Below, in pieces: positions 43,075 to 49,184 of a DNA stretch of 49,184 nucleotides. The notes under the pieces are model-generated. The model was given only the letters and a program-made list of their open reading frames with translations. It searched no databases and was not told where the DNA came from. This DNA is from Bacillota bacterium. Lineage in GTDB: Bacteria; Bacillota; UBA4882; UBA8346. The stretch lies in contig JAEYGI010000058.1 in the NCBI GenBank assembly GCA_023402395.1, positions 1 to 49,184 on the forward strand. Direction: 5' to 3'. Numbering within the stretch: the stretch's first letter is position 1; every line of letters begins with the position of its first letter. Both the position numbers and the translations under genes were made by a program.

Positions 43075-44322
43075 TTAGTTGCCGTAATATTCCTTAATTA
43101 CAGCCCCCGCTTTACGGGCCGCGGCATCCAAGGCCGCCTGGGGCGTGGCTTTGCCAAGCAGGGCTTCGTCAAAGGCATCCATCATTATTTTATTGATCTC
43201 CGGATACGGCCCAAAGGACGGGCGAGGGCGGGCATACGCCAATTGGTTATAGGTAACCATGCGGCGCGGGTCCTCTTTCATCAATCCCTGCATCTGAGAT
43301 GAATTCAACGCGGAGAGCCGGGATACCATATAGCCGGTATTGATTCCCCAGGTAAGCATATTATCAGGTTTGGTAAGGAATTTGATAAATTTAACCGCGG
43401 CTTCTTTTTCAGCGGAACTCGCTTTGTCAAATAAATAGATATTGGCGCCGCCAATCGGAGTGGCGAATTGTTTCGCCTTCGGCATGACCGCCACGCCCAA
43501 ATCGTATTTCACATTCGCCTTCATATATTCCACGGAACCGCTGGAACGGAAGACCATGCCGACCCGTCCCGACAAATCGGCCTCGGAGCCTTCCCGGCCG
43601 CCTCTCCAAATCGCCGCGCCGTCATCGATCATTTTTTTCCAGAATGCCAAGGCTTTAACTGCTTCCGGCTGATTAAACAAGACTTTGCGGCCGTTGGGCG
43701 ATAAAACTTCGCCGCCGAACTGCCAAATAATCGCTTCCATGGTCCAGTCGCCGGGATAAAGCCGCATTCCGACGATATTATTGCCTAACGCGCTGATTTT
43801 CTGGGACATTTGATAGGCCTCGTCCCAGGTTGTCGGCGGCTTCTCCGGATTTAAGCCGGCTTTACGAAAGAGATCTTTGTTGTAATACAATAACAGCGTG
43901 GACGGATTTAAAGGGAGTGAATAAATTTTGCCATTAACTTTACAGGCGTTCAGGATGTGGGAGTTATAATCCTTAATATTATATTCCTTATCTTTATTAA
44001 TGTAATTTTGAAGCGGGACAACACTGCCGTTATCAATGAACTGGCCGGCCCGCATCTGTTCAATCTGGGAAAGAACCGGCGGTTTTCCCGACACCACCGC
44101 TGCCAGTAATTTTTCCAGAGTCGCCTGATAATCGCCGCAAAAAACCCCTTTGACCGCGATCTGATTTTGGGAGGAATTAAAATCGGAAATTAATTTTTCC
44201 AGGGGCGCGGAATACTCAGCCCCCAGGGAATACCAGATGGAGATCTCGGTTTTAGCGGCCATCGCGGTTCCGCTCAAGGCCAACGCCATTACCAAAAGTA
44301 AAATCCAAAAAGATTTACGCAT
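43075..44322 (-). CDS. UgpB-like extracytoplasmic binding protein
   Basis: This is the ligand-binding subunit of a minus-strand ABC importer. The 415-residue protein has a signal peptide (SFWILLLVMALALSGTAMAA) without a lipobox cysteine. Blocks that match E. coli UgpB are LNPSTLLLYYNKDLFRKAGL, EKPPTTWDEAYQ and FRSSGSVEYMKANVKYDLGV. UgpB binds glycerol-3-phosphate and glycerophosphocholine; the glycerophosphodiesterase gene at 48038 supports this ligand class, although sugar-binding relatives exist. AAGGAGAGG precedes the ATG. Unusually, 400 bases with a long inverted repeat separate it from the permease gene upstream. Confidence 0.87.
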   Translation of the reverse strand: MRKSFWILLLVMALALSGTAMAAKTEISIWYSLGAEYSAPLEKLISDFNSSQNQIAVKGVFCGDYQATLEKLLAAVVSGKPPVLSQIEQMRAGQFIDNGSVVPLQNYINKDKEYNIKDYNSHILNACKVNGKIYSLPLNPSTLLLYYNKDLFRKAGLNPEKPPTTWDEAYQMSQKISALGNNIVGMRLYPGDWTMEAIIWQFGGEVLSPNGRKVLFNQPEAVKALAFWKKMIDDGAAIWRGGREGSEADLSGRVGMVFRSSGSVEYMKANVKYDLGVAVMPKAKQFATPIGGANIYLFDKASSAEKEAAVKFIKFLTKPDNMLTWGINTGYMVSRLSALNSSQMQGLMKEDPRRMVTYNQLAYARPRPSFGPYPEINKIMMDAFDEALLGKATPQAALDAAARKAGAVIKEYYGN

Positions 44323-44378
44323 TTTTTGTTCCTCTCCTTAACTTATTGTAGCGGTTTCTCAATTTTTCTGGGTTTGAT

Positions 44379-44709
44379 CAATTTTTTAATCTGACTCTCC
44401 AGTTTGCTCAGGTAAGCCAAACAACGTCGACGCTGATCTCCATGCCCTCACCCCACGGGTTGATTCGAAGCGGCCCGCCCTCCCCCATGACGCTATCAAA
44501 AAACGATAGCTATGGGGGAGGGACTCAAGAGGCCCAAATACAGTGGTCAAGCTTTTAGACCCTATTTTTCCCCTCGCCCATCGTGAGTGCTTTTCGAGCG
44601 AAATGGGAGAGGGCAGACGGCTTGAATTGGCCCAATGGGTGAGGGCATCCGCTGCAACGCCGACTACCCTTAATCCTGACTTAATTGGATAGTCAGATTT
44701 TAAAATAAT
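44379..44709. repeat. Long imperfect inverted-repeat element inside the ugp operon
   Basis: The ends AATTTTTTAATCTGACT (about 44380-44396) and AGTCAGATTTTAAAATAATT (about 44690-44709) are inverted copies. Further in, ATGCCCTCACCC (about 44442-44453) faces GGGTGAGGGCAT (about 44637-44648), with GGGTTGATTCGAAGC facing its imperfect complement. Two inner hairpins fill the centre: CCCTCCCCCAT..GCTATC/GATAGC..ATGGGGGAGGG (about 44478-44522) and CCCTCGCCCAT/ATGGGAGAGGG (about 44571-44613). The arms total about 100 bases each. It fits a non-autonomous (MITE-like) insertion or a structured intercistronic RNA. No gene is visible within it. Confidence 0.65.
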
Positions 44710-44725
44710 TCCACCACCTCCTCAC

Positions 44726-45550
44726 TTACCCATTGATACCCGTCATGGAAATTCCTTCGATAAACTGTCTTTGGACGAAAAGGAAGAAAATAATTACCGG
44801 AATGGTTACAAACGTCGAAGCGGCCATCAGTTGGGTCCACTCCGTCTGCCAGGCGGTTTGAAAAACGGCCAGGCCGACTTGGACGGTACGCATCATCTCT
44901 TCATTGGTGACAACCAGCGGCCACAAATACTCATTCCAACTGTTCATGAAGGTAAACAGCCCGGCGGTCAGCAAAGCCGGTTTGGACAGGGGCATGACAA
45001 TGCCCCATAGGTAGCGCAAGTGGCCGCAACCGTCAATCAGGGCGGCGTCTTTCAATTCTTTGGGGATAGTCAGGAAGAATTGACGCAGCAAAAAAATGGT
45101 GAACGCATTGGCCAAAAAAGGAACGGTTAACGCGGCATAGGTATCGATCCACCCCAATTGACGCATGACCAGATAATTGGGGATTAGCAAAACTTCGCTT
45201 GGAAGCATCGCGGTGCCGAGAAACATGAAAAAAAGAAAGTGCTTTCCTTTAAACGTCAAATTGGCGAAGCTATAGGCCGCGAGCGAACAGATGAGCAATT
45301 GGCCCACGGTAATCGCGGTGGAAACGATGATCGAGTTCAGAAAGAATCTGCCGAAGGGAACCGCGTTCCATGCCCGGACATAATTTTCCCAGATCAGCAC
45401 CGCTGGGAACCAACTGGGCGGAAACGTAAACACTTCGACTTTTGATTTCAAAGAAGTGCTGACCATCCAGAAAAACGGCAAGTTCACCATGGCTGAAATC
45501 AATAGCAACATGCCATGGGATAAATAATTAAACTTGATTTTGGCCCGCAT
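44726..45550 (-). CDS. UgpE-like ABC importer permease (MalG type)
   Basis: This is the second permease of the minus-strand importer, 274 residues, six membrane segments. It opens with MLLLISAMVNLPFFWMVSTSLK followed by KVEVFTFPPSWFPAVLIWENYV, a standard first loop. The EAA loop reads KDAALIDGCGHLRYLWGIVMP. It follows the first permease by 12 bases with a GAGGGGGAG site, so the two are co-transcribed. Confidence 0.88.
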   Translation of the reverse strand: MRAKIKFNYLSHGMLLLISAMVNLPFFWMVSTSLKSKVEVFTFPPSWFPAVLIWENYVRAWNAVPFGRFFLNSIIVSTAITVGQLLICSLAAYSFANLTFKGKHFLFFMFLGTAMLPSEVLLIPNYLVMRQLGWIDTYAALTVPFLANAFTIFLLRQFFLTIPKELKDAALIDGCGHLRYLWGIVMPLSKPALLTAGLFTFMNSWNEYLWPLVVTNEEMMRTVQVGLAVFQTAWQTEWTQLMAASTFVTIPVIIFFLFVQRQFIEGISMTGING

Positions 45551-45562
45551 TTGGTCTCCCCC

Positions 45563-46438
45563 TCACAAATAATGCACTTTCTTTTCGCCCCATTTAAATT
45601 GAATCAATGTCGCGGTGAAAATGATTAAGAATAGAATATATGACAAGGCCGAGGCATAACCCATCCGGAAGTAGCGAAAGGCATGAATATATAAATGGTT
45701 GCTAATGACATCGGTACTGTTTAAGGGGCCGCCTCCGGTCATAATCTGTACTGAAACAAACACTTTAAATGAAGCGATCACTTGCATGATGGTCACGAAA
45801 AAAGTGGTCGGAGACAGCAGCGGGATGGTAATATGGCGCAATTTCGCCCAGCGGCCGGCGCCGTCAATCTCCGCCGCTTCATAATAACTGGAGGGAATGT
45901 TTTGCAGGCCCGCCAAGAATAAAACCGCATTATAGCCAAGCCGTTTCCAAATACCGACCATCATCAAGGCCGGCAACGCCCAGGACGGATCATCCAGCCA
46001 TTCCTTGGGAGGGATGCCGGCCATCCCCAGCAAATAATTGAATAAACCCACGTCCGGTTCGAACAGGTACCGCCAGACCACCGCCGCCGCGGCCATGGAG
46101 GTGACCACAGGAATAAAGATCGCTAACCGGTAAAACGGAAACCCGGCTAATTTTTGGTTAAGCAACATGGCGACCGGCAAGGCCAGAACGATGGAAGGAA
46201 TTAACGTGCCAACCGCATAAACACAGGTTACTATCAGGGAGTTCCAAAATTCCGGCGAATGCATCGCGCGGCTGTAATTGTCAAGTCCGGTGAAAACCAT
46301 TGGACGCAGCATGTTCCAAGAATGAAAGCTGACAAACAACGCATAGGCCATGGCAAAAAAGACAAAAACTCCAAACAAAAGCGTGGCGGGGGTAATCATC
46401 AACCAACTGGTCAAATTGTGCTTGAACCCTTTTTTCAA
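45563..46438 (-). CDS. UgpA-like ABC importer permease (MalF type)
   Basis: This is the first permease of the importer. A longer frame could begin at 46588, but GAGGAGGG (46446-46453) lies seven bases before a TTG at 46438, giving a 291-residue protein of normal length that begins MKKGFKHNLTSWLMITPATL. The 50 codons upstream belong to the structured leader and match a second copy at 48840-48960 only with an indel, which argues against translation. Six membrane segments; EAA loop EAAEIDGAGRWAKLRHITIP. It is the first gene of the importer operon. Confidence 0.83.
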   Translation of the reverse strand: MKKGFKHNLTSWLMITPATLLFGVFVFFAMAYALFVSFHSWNMLRPMVFTGLDNYSRAMHSPEFWNSLIVTCVYAVGTLIPSIVLALPVAMLLNQKLAGFPFYRLAIFIPVVTSMAAAAVVWRYLFEPDVGLFNYLLGMAGIPPKEWLDDPSWALPALMMVGIWKRLGYNAVLFLAGLQNIPSSYYEAAEIDGAGRWAKLRHITIPLLSPTTFFVTIMQVIASFKVFVSVQIMTGGGPLNSTDVISNHLYIHAFRYFRMGYASALSYILFLIIFTATLIQFKWGEKKVHYL

Positions 46439-46534
46439 TTCCCAGCCCTCCTCGAAGATATCAAAGACTAACAAACAAAAAGCCAATACCAGGGTAATCC
46501 CGCGATATCGGCTCTCTTCATCTCTTTGCCGCAC

Positions 46535-46642
46535 CGGATGAAAATATTTTAATATCTGATTCCATCCGAAAGAGGGCATTTCCTTCAAAAAAATTCAATC
46601 TTAAACAGATTCTACCTAATTCTTAATAATTTAAAGTATTTT
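46535..46642 (-). promoter_or_regulatory. Leader element A, duplicated upstream of the ugp importer operon
   Basis: This region aligns with 48846-48952 over about 100 bases. Shared blocks are a 21-base identical AT-rich stretch (46622-46642; transcript sense begins AAAATACTTTAAATTA), TTTTTTGAAGGA, and CGGATGGAATC. In transcript sense GAAGG pairs with CTTTC (G-U wobble) and CGGATG with CATCCG, and both stems persist in copy B with changed bases. The AT-rich block with TTTAAAATAC/TTTAAATTAT direct repeats may be a PhoB/PhoP-type operator. Transcription would run leftward into ugpA. Confidence 0.7.
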
Positions 46643-47015
46643 AAATTTTTCTAACTGAGTATTAAGTTAGCTCCGCAAGAATTCAGAAGAATCAAGAAGA
46701 ACAATGAAAGAAGGTTGAAGAATTGCCGGATTGGCTGATGCGCCGTGAAAAGCGTCGGATTTCGTCGTTGCTCGGTCAGTCCGGTCCTCACCGTACATTG
46801 AGTACGGCTCCGGTCCTCCCTCGGTCGCGCCTAGAACTCCTCGCTTTTGACGACGCGAATGTTAAACTGATAGTTCAGCCAATCCGGCAAGACTCATCCC
46901 GGCGCTGTGAATGTTGAAGCGCCGGACAGTTACCCAAATAACTGAAGATGGTTTTTCCTACTTAGTCATTACAAAACAAAACTTCTGCTGAGTAAACTTG
47001 ATATTCAGGATTTTT
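46643..47015. repeat. Nested palindromic intergenic element
   Basis: TTGCCGGATTGGCTGA (46723-46738) is exactly complemented by TCAGCCAATCCGGCAA (46875-46890). Nested inside are AAAAGCG/CGCTTTT (46748-46754/46842-46848) and CCGTAC/GTACGG (46791-46796/46802-46807), plus two direct copies of CCGGTCCT. A separate hairpin CCGGCGCT/AGCGCCGG lies at 46899-46925. The composition is GC-rich against AT-rich flanks. This is the style of a dispersed intergenic repeat; no gene is supported in the 577-base gap between ugpA and the phosphoesterase gene. Confidence 0.65.
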
Positions 47016-48017
47016 TTATTTATTATCTAGGATATTTGGACGGATTACCCGGTCATGTTCCGTTAGCCAACGCTGATTGGTAAAGTCATAGGTCCGAATC
47101 CGCACTTTGTCAGGGTACAGATATAATGAATTGGCCCAAAGCAAACTATGTTTTTTCGTACTCCAGTCATCCTCCGATAAAAAGCTTGATCCGGACAGAT
47201 TCGGGCAATGAAGATTATAGACCTGATGCTGGTATAAATTTAGCGGATGGTTAAACGCGGCGTTGGTCGGCGCGAGATGGTCATGCCCGGAAACCCAGAG
47301 AAAAACTTGAGGATTCTCCGCCAGCAGGCTTTTGATCCCTGCCCGCGGCTGAGCCATATAATTCAGATCCTTAACCACTGAATTGTTGCCGGTTAACGTC
47401 CCCTCCAGCGGCGCGTGAAAGAAGATGATCGTCGGCAGATTGCGGTTCTGATGTAACTGGGCATTCAGCCATTCGAGCTGTTCGGCGGAGATTGCCGTCA
47501 GATAGCTGTTATACAGTTCGTCGGTTGATAAAAAAATGAATAGGTAGGATCCGACCCTTTTACTGTAATATAGCTCCGTTAGGCTAAAGGTCTTTTTGAA
47601 GCGTTCCAATTTGGCGGCGCGGATTTCCGGAAGGGCCCGCACCCGTTTTCCGTCCTTTTTCAGATCCTCGTAAAGATAGTCGTGATTCCCCACTACCGGG
47701 CATAATAAGGGGACTTTTAATTTGCCGAAATAAGCTTTGGCGATTTGATATTCATCGGGATTACCATTATCGAGGCAAATATCCCCCAAAGCGACGACCA
47801 GATCCACGTCTGACGCCGAGTTTATCATATCCAGCATCGTTTCCTTCGCCGCATAGTTGGAGCCGGGGAGATGCAGGTCCGAGAGAACCACGATTCGATA
47901 ATAGTCTTTCGTTGGCGGATCCGCCAATGCTTGAAAGTTTACGGCCGATAACCCCAAAATACCCAATAACAGCAACCGCCTCAACGCGATGACCACTTTT
48001 TGGCGAGCGTCGCGCAT
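47016..48017 (-). CDS. Secreted calcineurin-like metallophosphoesterase
   Basis: This 333-residue extracytoplasmic phosphoesterase has a signal peptide (VVIALRRLLLLGILGLSAVN, cleavage near ALA) without lipobox. Metal-site motifs appear in order: VVLSDLHLPG (DxH), VVALGDICLDNGN (GDxxD-like), CPVVGNHDYLY (GNHD), IIFFHAPLEG (H) and LWVSGHDHLAP (GHxH). Substrate is unknown; beside a glycerophosphodiesterase it may release phosphate from phosphomonoesters. GAGGGGGG places the start at ATG 48017; the longer in-frame start at 48071 would overlap ugpQ. It lies 20 bases downstream of ugpQ and is co-transcribed with it. Confidence 0.87.
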   Translation of the reverse strand: MRDARQKVVIALRRLLLLGILGLSAVNFQALADPPTKDYYRIVVLSDLHLPGSNYAAKETMLDMINSASDVDLVVALGDICLDNGNPDEYQIAKAYFGKLKVPLLCPVVGNHDYLYEDLKKDGKRVRALPEIRAAKLERFKKTFSLTELYYSKRVGSYLFIFLSTDELYNSYLTAISAEQLEWLNAQLHQNRNLPTIIFFHAPLEGTLTGNNSVVKDLNYMAQPRAGIKSLLAENPQVFLWVSGHDHLAPTNAAFNHPLNLYQHQVYNLHCPNLSGSSFLSEDDWSTKKHSLLWANSLYLYPDKVRIRTYDFTNQRWLTEHDRVIRPNILDNK

Positions 48018-48037
48018 CCGTTGACCCCCCTCTTTGT

Positions 48038-48778
48038 CTAACGAGATTCCAGCCCTAAGAATTCTTCCCATTGGGTCTTCGCCACATCGGGGTAGTTGGT
48101 AATGATCGAATCCACTCCCGCCAAATACATCCGCTGCATATGAATGGGATCGTCTACCGTCCAGGGATTCACCAATAAGCCGTTTTGCCGCGCCATACGG
48201 ACCAGCTCCGGGGTAACGCTGAAATGTCTGGGATGCAAAGCGGCGGCTTTGATTTTTTTACCGTATTCCCATGGCTGATATAGGTTGGCCATATAGAGAG
48301 CGCCGGTTTTAATTTCGGGCCTGATTTCCGCTACCCTCAGCAACGAAAAATGATTGAACGATGAGATGATACACCGTTCCACCATTCCGAACTTCGTAAG
48401 CAATTCAATTACTTGTTCCTCAATCCCAAGGTAAGCAAAGACGTTTGTTTTAAGTTCAATATTGATTAAAACATCCGAAGTCCGGATCAATTCCAACAGG
48501 CTGGCGAGTAGCGGAATGCGTTCTCCCTTGAACCGCCCGTCAAACCAACTTCCCGCATCCAGCTGCTGAAGTTCGTCCCAGGTTAAATCCTTGATGAGGC
48601 CTTGGCCGTTGGTGGTACGGTTGACCGCTTCATCGTGGCAGATCACCACCTGGCCGTCCTTGCTCAAATGGACATCCAGTTCCAAACCGTCGACCCCGAA
48701 TTCCAAAGCGGTTGCAAAAGCAGCCATCGTATTCTCCGGAGCCCGGCTGGAAAACCCCCGGTGCGCAATAATCTTCAT
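48038..48778 (-). CDS. ugpQ: Glycerophosphodiester phosphodiesterase, UgpQ-like
   Basis: This enzyme hydrolyses glycerophosphodiesters to glycerol-3-phosphate and an alcohol in the cytoplasm. The 246-residue TIM barrel shows the GDPD signature: IIAHRGFSSRAPENT (catalytic His and metal Glu region), DGLELDVHLSKDGQVVICHD (acidic metal ligands and second His), NIELKT and NPWTVDD. No signal peptide. It would process the diesters imported by the neighbouring UgpB/A/E-like system. AGAGGGAGG precedes the ATG. Its upstream region carries copy B of the leader shared with the importer operon. Confidence 0.92.
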   Translation of the reverse strand: MKIIAHRGFSSRAPENTMAAFATALEFGVDGLELDVHLSKDGQVVICHDEAVNRTTNGQGLIKDLTWDELQQLDAGSWFDGRFKGERIPLLASLLELIRTSDVLINIELKTNVFAYLGIEEQVIELLTKFGMVERCIISSFNHFSLLRVAEIRPEIKTGALYMANLYQPWEYGKKIKAAALHPRHFSVTPELVRMARQNGLLVNPWTVDDPIHMQRMYLAGVDSIITNYPDVAKTQWEEFLGLESR

Positions 48779-48845
48779 TCTTCAACCTCCCTCTTTATTT
48801 AAAAACCTGAAGCCGCCATTAAGCGGTCTGATGCGTTGGAGCGGA

Positions 48846-48952
48846 CAGATGAAAAATCTTTTAAAATCGATTCCATCCGAAGGAGGCAAATCCTTCAAAA
48901 AACCGTATGCTTAAAGGGAACTTACCGCAGCCTTAATAATTTAAAGTATTTT
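48846..48952 (-). promoter_or_regulatory. Leader element B, duplicated upstream of ugpQ
   Basis: This is the second copy of the element at 46535-46642. The 21-base AT-rich block is identical (48932-48952). Stems in transcript sense are GAAGG/CCTTC (48896-48892 with 48883-48879) and CGGATG/CATCTG (48879-48874 with 48851-48846, one G-U), so both helices are maintained although their bases differ from copy A. It is followed about 100 bases later by the ugpQ ribosome binding site. Confidence 0.7.
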
Positions 48953-48972
48953 GACTTTTTGATTATTGATTG

Positions 48973-49054
48973 GCCCCCGGATCGATTGTTCCGGGGGCTG
49001 CCGCAACTGATCGAAGGATTGGATCAACTGATCCGGGTGCCTAATCAGTTGATC
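48973..49054. repeat. Hairpins between ugpQ promoter and the insertion sequence
   Basis: GCCCCCGG (48973-48980) pairs with CCGGGGGC (48991-48998). GATCAACTGAT (49022-49032) pairs with ATCAGTTGATC (49044-49054), and CAACTGATC occurs twice nearby. They lie directly before the probable insertion-sequence end. Confidence 0.5.
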
Positions 49055-49057
49055 GAG

Positions 49058-49184
49058 AGGGTGTGTAAAATAAAATGTGTAAACTCCTTGCCGATAAAAA
49101 AGTAAGGAGAGAAAAAGAAATGGGAATCGATAAAAAAGAACTAAAAGAAATCGTAAAAGAAAAAGGGCTAAAGACCGTTGAAGA
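49058..49184 (+). mobile_element. Left end of a probable IS256-family insertion sequence
   Basis: The motif GGTGTGTAAAATAAAATGTG, with a repeated TGTGTAAA, about 60 bases before a transposase-like start resembles IS256-family terminal repeats. The element continues past the window edge, so its other end and target duplication cannot be checked. Confidence 0.55.
49120..49184 (+). CDS. Start of a probable IS256-family transposase (partial)
   Basis: ATG 49120 follows AAGGAGAG. The visible 21 codons begin MGIDKKELKEIVKEKGLKTV, which fits the opening of IS256-type (MULE superfamily) transposases, where a lysine-rich helix ends in LKTVED. The catalytic DDE region lies outside the window. Its very AT-rich codon use differs from the neighbouring genes, as expected for a mobile gene. 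Confidence 0.55.
   Translation, partial: MGIDKKELKEIVKEKGLKTVE

Noticed and set aside
46439..46588. Fifty-codon N-terminal extension of the UgpA-like permease
   Set aside because: A better ribosome binding site serves TTG 46438, the extension gives an atypical length, and the homologous leader copy upstream of ugpQ differs by an indel that breaks the frame.

Overview
The window reads as a chromosomal segment of a plant-polysaccharide-degrading member of the Bacillota (Firmicutes). The evidence is YesM/YesN-type two-component systems, LplB/LplC-type sugar permeases, a large membrane-anchored AraC regulator, strong AAGGAGG ribosome binding sites, TTG/GTG starts, a ykkC guanidine riboswitch and T-run terminators. 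None of the four solute-binding proteins has a lipobox cysteine; all have plain cleavable signal peptides. That is unusual for a single-membrane Firmicute and fits a diderm, Gram-negative-staining lineage of the Hydrogenispora/Limnochordia kind. This placement is inference.

Left part (about 1-20.5 kb, + strand) is a xylan/xyloglucan locus. It holds a Bacteroidetes-type xylulokinase and a divergent xylose-isomerase-like gene, a YesM/YesN sensor-regulator pair, a CUT1 ABC importer (SBP plus two permeases) ending in a YicI-like GH31 alpha-xylosidase, then a second importer (two permeases plus SBP), a membrane AraC regulator and a GH43 beta-xylosidase. Oligosaccharides would be imported, trimmed to xylose in the cytoplasm and fed to the pentose phosphate pathway through isomerase and kinase.

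Middle part (20.5-28.4 kb) is housekeeping and accessory. It contains a small minus-strand protein, a KhtT/KhtU-type K+/H+ antiporter with a second KhtT paralogue facing it, a DUF454 membrane protein, a GNAT acetyltransferase broken by two frameshifts (one an exact 8-bp tandem duplication), a methyl-accepting chemotaxis protein, a striking array of fifteen 21-bp hairpin units arranged in 84-bp super-repeats, and a small secreted two-cysteine protein followed by stacked hairpins.

The 28.4-40.2 kb region is a second glycan locus, all on the + strand: GH39 (iduronidase-like active site), LacI regulator, third CUT1 importer, GH2 enzyme, LarA-family nickel racemase/epimerase, an acetyltransferase remnant and an SGNH esterase. 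No ABC ATPase gene is present in the window, so the importers probably share an MsmX-type ATPase encoded elsewhere.

The right part (40.2-49.2 kb) starts with a textbook promoter, guanidine-I riboswitch and Gdx guanidinium exporter. These are followed by an orphan HypA, an unknown gene and an AT-rich alkyladenine glycosylase. A minus-strand phosphodiester island follows: UgpB/UgpE/UgpA-like importer, a calcineurin-like phosphoesterase and a UgpQ-like glycerophosphodiesterase. The two transcription units of this island share a duplicated, apparently structured leader. Long inverted-repeat elements lie inside and between these units, and the window ends in the left end of a probable IS256-family insertion sequence.
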